Of a stretch of DNA of 13,570 bases, positions 6,509 through 12,472 are shown piece by piece. Every line of letters begins with the position of its first letter. Positions within the stretch are counted from its first letter, which is position 1. Below the pieces are notes generated by a model. It worked only from the letters and a program-made list of their open reading frames with translations, was not told the origin of the DNA and did no database searches. The position numbers and the translations under genes were made by a program. The stretch is from a bacterium (GTDB taxonomy: Bacteria > Patescibacteriota > Patescibacteriia > JAACEG01): assembly GCA_027040785.1 (NCBI GenBank), contig JALULG010000048.1:1-13570 (forward strand), in the 5' to 3' direction.

Positions 6509-9124
6509 TTATTTGGCTTTTGCCTGAGCGTCTTCCAAATTCAAACTCAAAACCTTTGAAATTCCGTCATCTTGCATTGTTACACCATAAAGAACTTTGG
6601 CAACTTCCATTATTTCTCTATTATGCGTAATGGCCACAAATTGAGTTTTAGAAGAAAGCTGTTCCAAAATTTTAGCAAAACGAACCGAGTTCGCCTCGTC
6701 CAAAGCGGCATCAACCTCGTCCAAAATAACAAAAGGCGAGGGATTTATGGAAATAATCGCGCAAATTAAAGCAATTGAGGTTAATGATCTTTCTCCGCCG
6801 GAAAAAATATTAATATCTCTTAATTTTTTTCCTTTTGGGGCTATTTGAATATCTATACCAATTTCAAAATCCTTTTTTTTCTTTTTCTTAACTTCACCGC
6901 CCTCTGTTTCATCGCTTTCTTCTTTTTCTTTTGGGTCTGTTTTTTCAATAAAATTCTTTATTAACTTGGCTTCACCGCCACCAAACAAAACTTTAAAATA
7001 TTTATCAAAATGCTGATTTATTTTTTCAAAAGATTTATTAAATTTATTTTTAATCAATTTATCCAAATCAATGATAATTTTCTCCATTTTTTCAATAGAT
7101 TCCTCTATATCAACAACTTGCCCGCTTAAAAAATCATATTTTTCTTTTACTTTCTTATATTCGTCAATCACTTCCGGATCTATACCACCAATTAAATCCA
7201 ATTGATTTTTTAAACGAAAAATTTTTTGTTCATCAATCAAAGAATTTAAATATTTTTTATCCAACTTGTCAATACTGCCAATCTCTTTTTTAATTTCCTC
7301 CAAAAGTATTTCTTTTTTGGTTTCAATTCTGGCTTTTTCCACTTTTAATTCGTTTATTTTATTTTTCGTGGAATTGATTTTTAATTGCTCTGACTGAATT
7401 TTCTCCTGCAATAAAAACAATTTTTCCTTTTTTTCTTGCTCAATTTTATTAAAATTATCAATATTTTTCTTTATAAGACTGATTTCTTTTTCTATTTCCG
7501 CAATTTTTTCTTTGTTTTTCAATTCTTGTTTTTTTAGATCGTCCACAAAAGCTTTTTTATCTTCTTTTTTAGCGCTTTTTATTTCCTGTTCAGCCCTTTT
7601 AAGCTCTTCTCCAATTCTTTCAATACTCTCTTGAAGCATTTTTTCTTTTTCTTTATTAACATCAAAATGAACCAATAAAGAATTGATTTTGGATAAAATT
7701 CTTTCTTTTTCCGCGAATAAATTATCTTTTTCTTTTGATAAACGGTTTAATTTTTGTTCAAAATATATTTTATCACCTTCTTTTTTGATTCGGGTAATTT
7801 TTTCCAAACTTTCTTTAATGTCCAAAGCCATTTTTTTTGCTTGAGAAATTTCACTTAAATCTTGAATAGAATTGATAAAGTCCAAAAATAAATACTGTTT
7901 TTTTAAGATTTCTTTAACTGTTTCCTGTAAATTTTTTTCCGTTACAAAATTATTTTTTGTTTCTATTTTTCCCAAATCATCTTTAATATTATTGATTTTA
8001 TCCTCTACAATCTTTAATTTCTTTTTTTCATTATCAATGCTTTCTTTAATGTCTTTTTGTTTTTCTCTTAATAAATTATATTCTTTTTTAATATTTTCTT
8101 TCTTATTAAGCAAATCATCAAAAGTGCGGGTCATCCAAGCCAAATCAATTTTTCCGGCTTCTTTATAACGAGCATTTATTTCGCTTTTGATAAAAGCCAG
8201 CTCTTTTAAAGTTTTGTTTTTTTGATTATTAAGCTCTTCAAATTTTTCTTTTAAAACATTAAACCTATCTTTTTGACTTGTTTCTTCCGATAAAACAGTC
8301 ATTTTCTTTTGATAATTTAAAAGTTTTTCGCTTATTTCTTTTTCAATATTTTCTTCATTTTTCAACAAAGAATATAATTTGTCCAAATCGTTTTTTATTT
8401 TAAAATACAAATGACTATAATAAACAATCTGCAAACTCAAAAGTTCTTTTTTGATTTTTTCTCTTTTTTCAAGTTTTTTGGCTTGGCGAGACAACAATTT
8501 TAAATGCGGTTCCATTTCTGTTAAACCGATTTTAATTTGCTCTAAATTTATTTTACTTCTTTTCAAATCGTTAATTGTATAATGTCTTTTTAATTGATAT
8601 TGTTTAACGCCGACTGCTTCATCAAAAAACTCTTTCCGCTCTTTCATTCCGGCGTGTAAAATATAGTCAATCATTCCTTGTCCGACAATACTAAAACTTT
8701 TTTGCCCAAAATTCGCTTTGGCAAGCAACATTATAATTTGAGACAACTTCGCTTTACTTTTATTGACATAATACTCGCTTTCACCACTCTGATATAAACG
8801 TCTGGTTATCATCAGTTCTGAATATTCTATTGGTAAAACTTTATCTTTATTGTCAATAAGAATGGAAACTTCCGCCATCCCCAAACGTCCTTTGGCCTTT
8901 GAACCGTGAAAAATAACATCTTGCGACTTTTTTCCACGCAAAAGCTTTAAACTTTGTTCTCCCAAAACCCAACGAACCGCATCAACCACATTTGATTTTC
9001 CGGAACCATTGGGACCGACAATGGCCGTAATTCCTTTATTGCCGGAAATCGGTTCGGGAAAAATAAATTCTGTTTTATTGGCAAAAGATTTAAATCCTTT
9101 TATTTCAATTTTTTTTAAAAACAT
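6509..9124 (-). CDS. smc: Short SMC-family chromosome-partition ATPase, apparently hinge-less
   Basis: The gene encodes an ABC-type ATPase head split by coiled coil. Walker A is GPNGSGKS (37-44). The N-terminal head continues to about residue 170 with an SMC-typical IVGQGMIDYIL segment. The C-terminal head has the signature FSGGERS (774-780), Walker B FVILDE (798-803) and the H-loop His (about 834). Bacterial SMC condenses and segregates chromosomes as a dimer joined through a hinge, with ScpA/ScpB. At 871 residues this protein is about 300 shorter than usual. The region from about 230 to 640 is Lys/Glu/Leu/Ile coiled coil with only about five Gly and no recognisable hinge. A short less regular stretch (TEKNLQETVKEILKKQYLFL to IKKEGD) may form the turn. 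A charged insert (KEKEESDETEGGEVKKKKKK) interrupts the C-head. ATG 9124 is preferred to the upstream TTG at 9130. A divergent promoter lies at 9183-9211. Confidence 0.9.
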   Translation of the reverse strand: MFLKKIEIKGFKSFANKTEFIFPEPISGNKGITAIVGPNGSGKSNVVDAVRWVLGEQSLKLLRGKKSQDVIFHGSKAKGRLGMAEVSILIDNKDKVLPIEYSELMITRRLYQSGESEYYVNKSKAKLSQIIMLLAKANFGQKSFSIVGQGMIDYILHAGMKERKEFFDEAVGVKQYQLKRHYTINDLKRSKINLEQIKIGLTEMEPHLKLLSRQAKKLEKREKIKKELLSLQIVYYSHLYFKIKNDLDKLYSLLKNEENIEKEISEKLLNYQKKMTVLSEETSQKDRFNVLKEKFEELNNQKNKTLKELAFIKSEINARYKEAGKIDLAWMTRTFDDLLNKKENIKKEYNLLREKQKDIKESIDNEKKKLKIVEDKINNIKDDLGKIETKNNFVTEKNLQETVKEILKKQYLFLDFINSIQDLSEISQAKKMALDIKESLEKITRIKKEGDKIYFEQKLNRLSKEKDNLFAEKERILSKINSLLVHFDVNKEKEKMLQESIERIGEELKRAEQEIKSAKKEDKKAFVDDLKKQELKNKEKIAEIEKEISLIKKNIDNFNKIEQEKKEKLFLLQEKIQSEQLKINSTKNKINELKVEKARIETKKEILLEEIKKEIGSIDKLDKKYLNSLIDEQKIFRLKNQLDLIGGIDPEVIDEYKKVKEKYDFLSGQVVDIEESIEKMEKIIIDLDKLIKNKFNKSFEKINQHFDKYFKVLFGGGEAKLIKNFIEKTDPKEKEESDETEGGEVKKKKKKDFEIGIDIQIAPKGKKLRDINIFSGGERSLTSIALICAIISINPSPFVILDEVDAALDEANSVRFAKILEQLSSKTQFVAITHNREIMEVAKVLYGVTMQDDGISKVLSLNLEDAQAKAK

Positions 9125-9182
9125 AAACAAAAAACAACTTTCGCAAAATTTTCCTTAAACAACCAAAAAACTTTTTATTAAC

Positions 9183-9211
9183 ATCATACCAAACTATTGA
9201 CATTATGGCAA
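9183..9211 (-). promoter_or_regulatory. Promoter of smc
   Basis: Minus-strand TTGCCA (9211-9206), a 17-nt spacer, TATGAT (9188-9183), each five of six to consensus. The leader would be about 52 nt. It overlaps the tRNA-Glu promoter on the other strand. Confidence 0.65.
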
Positions 9212-9225
9212 TTTTATAATAATAT
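9197..9225 (+). promoter_or_regulatory. Promoter of tRNA-Glu
   Basis: A perfect TTGACA (9197-9202), a 17-nt spacer, TAATAT (9220-9225), with start expected near 9232, some 14 nt before the tRNA. The two promoters share 9197-9211 in opposite directions, so polymerase binding should be mutually exclusive. Confidence 0.6.
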
Positions 9226-9245
9226 ATGATTGTTATTTAAATTTT

Positions 9246-9320
9246 GGCCCGTTCGTCTAGTGGTTAGGACGCCAGGTTTTCATCCTGGTAACAGGGGTTC
9301 GATTCCCCTACGGGCTACCA
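9246..9320 (+). tRNA. tRNA-Glu (anticodon TTC)
   Basis: A 75-nt cloverleaf including an encoded CCA end. The acceptor GGCCCGT pairs with ACGGGCT (G-U at the end). The D-arm is GTCTAGTGGTTAGGAC, the anticodon arm CCAGG-TTTTCAT-CCTGG, and the T-arm AGGGG-TTCGATT-CCCCT. CCA is encoded here but not in tRNA-Leu. It is the first plus-strand gene after the strand switch. Confidence 0.97.
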
Positions 9321-9330
9321 ATAATACACC

Positions 9331-9400
9331 TGTGGATAAATCTGTGGATAACTTTTTTCTAAAATACACTTTTTAGAAATTTTTTTCAAAGTTATCCACA
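9331..9400. other. DnaA-box cluster, candidate replication origin
   Basis: Three perfect copies of the DnaA box TTATCCACA: 9331-9339 and 9343-9351 (minus orientation, 3 bp apart) and 9392-9400 (plus orientation). The last two are the outer ends of a perfect 13-bp inverted repeat (9343-9355 with 9388-9400), which encloses a second hairpin (9356-9364 with 9371-9379). AT-rich sequence that could unwind follows at 9401-9470. Genes to the left run leftward and genes to the right run rightward, as expected at an origin. No dnaA, rpmH or rnpA is in view, so the site may instead be a DnaA titration or regulatory cluster. Confidence 0.55.
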
Positions 9401-9449
9401 TTTTTTAAAAAAATGGCTTAAATAAAGGAAAAAATTAAAAGCTAAACTA

Positions 9450-9478
9450 TTGACAAAAGCTTTTAAAAATGGTATAAT
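9450..9478 (+). promoter_or_regulatory. Perfect consensus sigma-70 promoter
   Basis: TTGACA (9450-9455), exactly 17 nt, TATAAT (9473-9478). It matches the consensus at all twelve positions, the best promoter in the window, with the start expected near 9485. No ORF follows within range. Confidence 0.85.
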
Positions 9479-9484
9479 AATTAT

Positions 9485-9855
9485 ATCAAAATCAAGTTCT
9501 TTCCAAAATTCCAAAAGATAGAAAAACGAGAAATCAGCTTAAAAATTTTAAACTCGTTTCCCGCTTTTCTACTTTTCGAATAGGTTCCAACCCGATGAGA
9601 ACCTGAAAAACAAAAACAAAAAATTTCAAAAAGGTAAATCCTCAAATAAAAAATCGGGGATATTACCACAAGAAAAGCAGAAAAGTTTAAAAAAGCGTAA
9701 TAAAATCGGGGTACGCGTCTCAATCAGCTCTTTAAAACAAAATATTAACAAAATCTTATCTCCTAAGATCTTTGTTATAGTTTTAAGGAGCCGAGGCGCT
9801 AACAGCCCATGAAATAATATATTAAAGGGGCGCTAGTTAGCGCCTCTTTAAATTG
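9485..9855 (+). ncRNA. Candidate structured non-coding RNA, unidentified
   Basis: The boundaries are the predicted start of a consensus promoter and a GC-rich hairpin followed by T-rich sequence. No frame carries a credible start and protein. Visible structure includes a hairpin AGGTTC/GAACCT (9582-9587 with 9599-9604) whose 11-nt loop contains CCCGAT. That loop is complementary to ATCGGG at 9653-9658 and again at 9705-9710, inside a direct repeat AAAATCGGGG. A 12-bp hairpin with one bulge lies at 9747-9758/9764-9776, and there are alternative pairings at the 3' end. I looked for the diagnostic parts of tmRNA, RNase P RNA and SRP RNA and did not find them. It could be a lineage-specific RNA, a leader with no gene, or an origin-linked transcript. 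Confidence 0.45.
9793..9850 (+). terminator. 3' hairpin terminator with competing stems
   Basis: GGGGCGCTA (9827-9835) folds onto TAGCGCCTC (9838-9846), followed by TTTAAATTGCAAATTTTTTTT. A second copy of the left arm, GAGGCGCTAAC (9793-9803), pairs perfectly over 11 bp with GTTAGCGCCTC (9836-9846). The two stems exclude each other. Confidence 0.65.
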
Positions 9856-9887
9856 CAAATTTTTTTTGAACTTTTATTATAAGTTTG

Positions 9888-9937
9888 ATTATATACAACA
9901 AAAAACGGGATTCTTCCCGTTTTTTGTTGTATATAAT
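9888..9937. terminator. Long perfect hairpin, probable bidirectional terminator
   Basis: Arms of 23 bp (9888-9910 with 9915-9937) match perfectly around the 4-nt loop TTCT. The top of the stem is ACGGGA/TCCCGT next to A6/T6. It isolates the RNA region from the arsR operon. Between it and the arsR promoter (9938-10041) I see only AT-rich sequence. Confidence 0.7.
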
Positions 9938-10041
9938 TTATTATCTAACAATATATAAATTTGTCATAAATTTTATTGTTTTATTTTTTTAAATCTCGCG
10001 CCTTAATTATATCTTATTAAAACTTTAAAAATCAATCTTCC

Positions 10042-10069
10042 TTGACAGAATTTTAATCTTTGCTACTAT
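10042..10069 (+). promoter_or_regulatory. Promoter of the arsR export operon
   Basis: TTGACA (10042-10047), a 16-nt spacer, TACTAT (10064-10069). The leader is about 28 nt with no Shine-Dalgarno before ATG 10104. The -10 lies inside the palindromic operator. Confidence 0.7.
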
Positions 10070-10090
10070 ATCAATATATATTGATATAGT
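10065..10090. promoter_or_regulatory. 26-bp perfect palindromic operator
   Basis: The half-site ACTATATCAATAT is repeated in exact reverse complement with no spacer. The core TATCAA...TTGATA resembles known ArsR/SmtB operators. It covers the -10 and the expected start site, so a bound repressor would block initiation. An extra half-site (TATTGATATT) at 10094-10103 reaches the start codon. Confidence 0.75.
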
Positions 10091-10103
10091 AAATATTGAT
10101 ATT

Positions 10104-10412
10104 ATGAAATACTTTTGTAAAACAAACCAAAGCACCAAACAGCTCGCGGAAACAATTTTGTTTTTAAAAGCGGTGTCTGATGAAAATCGTTTAAAAATTG
10201 TTTGTTTTTTAAAAAGCGGGGAAAAATGCGTTTGTGAAATTGTTAAATTTTTAGAACTCCCCCAAAACCTTGTTTCTCATCATTTAAAAATTTTACGAGA
10301 AAAAAATATTGTTAAAAACAGAAAAGAAGGTTTAAAGGTTTATTATTCAATCAATCATAAAAATATTGATAAACTAATTAAATTTTTTAACTCCTTAACC
10401 GGAGAATGTTAA
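10104..10412 (+). CDS. ArsR/SmtB-family metal-responsive repressor
   Basis: A 102-residue winged-helix repressor. Residues 20-36 (FLKAVSDENRLKIVCFL) are the family opening. C42-V-C44 in GEKCVCEIVKFL is the alpha-3 metal site found in ArsR and CadC. The recognition helix is around NLVSHHLKILREKNIV (55-70), and the wing is RKEGLKVYYSI. Family members leave DNA when As(III), Sb(III), Cd, Pb or Zn binds. Additional Cys are C5, C34 and the last residue C102; C5 could complete a CadC-like site, but the metal cannot be named from sequence. It is the first gene of a five-gene operon with an operator over its own promoter, implying autorepression. The downstream frame overlaps its stop. Confidence 0.92.
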   Translation: MKYFCKTNQSTKQLAETILFLKAVSDENRLKIVCFLKSGEKCVCEIVKFLELPQNLVSHHLKILREKNIVKNRKEGLKVYYSINHKNIDKLIKFFNSLTGEC

Positions 10413-10435
10413 GGGCGACAGCCCCTGTTACATTT

Positions 10436-10687
10436 ATGAGTAAGATAAAAATACAAGTTTTAGGGTCCGGTTGTCCGACCTGTCAATCTCTTTATGACAA
10501 AGTTTCTGAAATCAGCCAAGAGATTGACCAAAATTTAAAAGTTGACTACATTACCGATGTTCAAAAAATTATTGAATTGGGCTTAATGAGCAGTCCGGTT
10601 TTGGTTATTAACGACAAAGTGATTAGCGCCGGTCGCTTGCCCGATGACGAAGAAATTAAAAATAATATTTTGGAAAATCTTAAATAA
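10436..10687 (+). CDS. Small thioredoxin-like redox protein (MTH895 type)
   Basis: An 83-residue thioredoxin-fold protein. IKIQVLGSGCPTCQSLYDKV holds the redox pair C13-P-T-C16, and SSPVLVINDKVISAGRLPDDEEI holds the cis-Pro loop (P54) and the last strands. Proteins of this size and motif (TIGR00412-type, redox-active disulfide protein 2) often sit beside ArsR and DUF318 permeases, and may reduce an oxyanion or the permease cysteines. ATG 10436 is chosen because the family starts directly with the first strand; an earlier in-frame ATG at 10406 overlaps the arsR stop and adds ten unconserved residues. A GGGC/GCCC hairpin (10413-10424) precedes the start. Confidence 0.88.
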   Translation: MSKIKIQVLGSGCPTCQSLYDKVSEISQEIDQNLKVDYITDVQKIIELGLMSSPVLVINDKVISAGRLPDDEEIKNNILENLK

Positions 10688-10694
10688 TTTTAAT

Positions 10695-10761
10695 GGGACT
10701 GTCGCCAAACGCCGTTTTTGATGTAAACTTTCTGTAAAAATTAACGTTTGGCAATGGCTCC
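10695..10761. repeat. Inverted repeat between the thioredoxin-like and permease genes
   Basis: GCCAAACG (10704-10711) pairs with CGTTTGGC (10745-10752) across a 33-nt loop, and the flanks extend the pairing imperfectly (GGGACTGTC with GGCTCC). In addition, GGGACTGTCGCC (10695-10706) is the reverse complement of GGCGACAGCCCC (10414-10425) at 11 of 12 positions, so related arms bracket the thioredoxin-like gene. It could be a palindromic repeat family, an mRNA stabiliser or a partial attenuator. There is no T-tract, so full termination is unlikely. Confidence 0.5.
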
Positions 10762-10775
10762 AAAACAACAAACAT

Positions 10776-11567
10776 ATGCTAACACAATTTTTTCTTTTGG
10801 TTTTGATTGTCGGTTTTGTTACCGCCGGTCTTACCATTCGTTTTGATCGTTTTTTTACAATCCTTTTACTGCTTTTTATTTTCGGATTAAACATTAAAAC
10901 ATCAATTAACATTTTTCTTTGGGTTATTATGGCGGGCGCTTTAATGATTCTTCTGCAAAACAGAGCCAAAATCGCCCAACTGCCAAGCAAAATGAAAAGC
11001 AAACTTTTTGTTTTAATACCGATTTTCACTTTTATCGCTTCTTTCTTGGGAAGCTTGCTTTTTATTCGTCTTGGCGATGGCGCTTTAATTATCATCTTGG
11101 GAGTTTTAGCAATTTTATATGGCTTGCGTTTAATGTTTATTCATTTTCAAAAACATGAATTGGAGTTTGAGCAAGGTCATCCAACCATTACAAAAATTTG
11201 CGGACTTTTGGGACCATGGATTAGCGGTTTTTCCATCGGTCTTGTCGGCACATCTTTAAAACCTTTAAAAATTCCCTTTGCAATTAAAGTGGGAAAAATG
11301 AATATCAAACAAGTTTATCTTGGAAATACCGTAACCACTTTTTTCTCTTCCTTGTTTGCTATTTTTTGGCATTTTTATTTAAACAATAAAAACGATTTAA
11401 ATTTATTTTACAACAATCTAATACTGGGCTTGGCTTTATGGACCGGCATTCATTATATCTACGAATTAACCGAGATTGTTTTCCCGCAAAAATGGAAAAA
11501 ATCTTTTCAGATTTTAATCGGTTTAATTTTGTTAATCGCTTCCATTAAAATTTTTGCCCTAAAATAA
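10776..11567 (+). CDS. TauE/SafE-type (DUF81) membrane permease
   Basis: A 263-residue protein, almost wholly hydrophobic, with about seven to eight predicted membrane helices. The first starts at residue 3. A Gly-containing GSLLFIRLGDGALIIILGVLAILYGLRLMF block is followed by a charged loop and a second half beginning GPWISGFSIGLVGTSLKPLKIPFAI. The two-half layout with a G(x)G..xP motif in each half is that of the TauE/SafE sulfite/organosulfonate exporter family. The substrate is not known. It is the third gene of the ArsR-led operon, one base before the CDF gene. No Shine-Dalgarno is seen; the start is ATG 10776. The family call is fair but based on general pattern. Confidence 0.75.
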   Translation: MLTQFFLLVLIVGFVTAGLTIRFDRFFTILLLLFIFGLNIKTSINIFLWVIMAGALMILLQNRAKIAQLPSKMKSKLFVLIPIFTFIASFLGSLLFIRLGDGALIIILGVLAILYGLRLMFIHFQKHELEFEQGHPTITKICGLLGPWISGFSIGLVGTSLKPLKIPFAIKVGKMNIKQVYLGNTVTTFFSSLFAIFWHFYLNNKNDLNLFYNNLILGLALWTGIHYIYELTEIVFPQKWKKSFQILIGLILLIASIKIFALK

Positions 11568-11568
11568 T

Positions 11569-12471
11569 ATGTCACATCATCACAATCATAATCACGCCAC
11601 TCCCAAAACTTTTTCCAATTTAATTATTGCCATTATAATCAATGTTGGCATAGTTGTTTTTGAAATAATTTTGGGAATTATCTCCGGGAGTTTAGCTTTA
11701 ATTTCCGATGCTTTTCACAATATCACCGACATCAGCTCAATGATACTGGGTTATATTTCGGAAAAAATATCTTTAAAACCAAGCGACAATAAAAAAACTT
11801 ACGGTTATAAAAAAATGGAATTTATAACCGCTTTTGTAAACAGCTTGATTTTATTGCTTGCCGTTGCTTACATTCTTTATGAGTCAATACTAAGATTATT
11901 TAAACCGGTGGAAATTTTAAGCGCGCAAATGTTTTATGTCGGTTTGATTGCCGTTATCGGAAATGGCATTGCCACTTGGATTTTAAGCAAAGATTCCAAA
12001 CAAAACACCAATTTAAAAGCTGTTTGGCTTCATTCTTTGCAAGACGCGCTCTTGTCTGTTGGCGTAATTATCGGCGCCGGCATTATTTATTTTACCGGCT
12101 GGACCATTGTTGATCCGCTTATTTCAATTTTCATTTCCATATTTTTAATTAAAAGTATCTATACGTTAATAAAAGAAACCTTAAACGCCTTGCTTGACTC
12201 TGTGCCGAAAAACATAAATTATGAAAATGTGAAAAAAGATATTTTAGCTGTTAAAGGCGTTAAAAATGTTAATGACTTGCATATTTGGTCTGCCAATTCT
12301 CACCTCACAATGTTATCTGTTCATATTCAGATTGACGACATAAACAATTTAGCAACAATTTTCACCAATATCAAAACAACTCTTCACGATAAATACGACA
12401 TTGAACATAGCACTATTCAAATATTACCGGAAAATATGGATATAAATTTTGAATGTAATCATTGTAATTAG
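11569..12471 (+). CDS. Cation diffusion facilitator (CzcD/ZitB-type zinc or cadmium exporter)
   Basis: A 300-residue CDF transporter, a proton-coupled efflux pump of the inner membrane. It has a His-rich N-terminus (HHHNHNH, 3-9) and six membrane helices. The transport site is H50-x3-D54 (DAFHNITD) in helix 2 and H155-x3-D159 (HSLQDALLSVG) in helix 5, the 2His-2Asp arrangement of Zn/Cd-selective members. The cytoplasmic domain carries DLHIW (236-240), VHIQ (251-254) and HSTIQ (280-284) at the usual metal sites. Unusually, it ends ECNHCN, placing a CxxC pair at the last residues that may be a metal sensor or delivery site. One base separates it from both neighbouring genes, so the operon is translationally coupled. 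Confidence 0.95.
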   Translation: MSHHHNHNHATPKTFSNLIIAIIINVGIVVFEIILGIISGSLALISDAFHNITDISSMILGYISEKISLKPSDNKKTYGYKKMEFITAFVNSLILLLAVAYILYESILRLFKPVEILSAQMFYVGLIAVIGNGIATWILSKDSKQNTNLKAVWLHSLQDALLSVGVIIGAGIIYFTGWTIVDPLISIFISIFLIKSIYTLIKETLNALLDSVPKNINYENVKKDILAVKGVKNVNDLHIWSANSHLTMLSVHIQIDDINNLATIFTNIKTTLHDKYDIEHSTIQILPENMDINFECNHCN

Positions 12472-12472
12472 T

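Noticed and set aside
9481..9723. 80-residue minus-strand ORF across the same region
   Set aside because: It is antisense to the consensus promoter transcript, has odd Phe/Ile-rich composition and no promoter or family resemblance.
9482..9812. Nearly continuous plus-strand frame through the RNA region, interrupted once by TGA at about 9608-9610
   Set aside because: It has no good start codon, is Lys/Asn-rich as expected from A-rich DNA, and would need TGA read-through. The long glycine-containing genes in this window contain no in-frame TGA, so the alternative code with TGA as glycine is not supported.
9485..9855. tmRNA, RNase P RNA or SRP RNA identity for the unknown transcript
   Set aside because: A short GCA...GCGTAATAA frame looked briefly like a tmRNA tag, but there is no tRNA-like 3' end with a T-arm and no matching 5' end. 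The RNase P P4 and CR-V motifs and the SRP helix 8 motif are also absent.
10406..10435. Upstream start for the thioredoxin-like protein
   Set aside because: The ten added residues are not family-like and overlap the arsR stop and a small hairpin; ATG 10436 gives the standard N-terminus.
10583..11095. 170-residue minus-strand ORF opposite the thioredoxin-like and permease genes
   Set aside because: It is a basic, low-complexity antisense shadow of two well-supported plus-strand genes.
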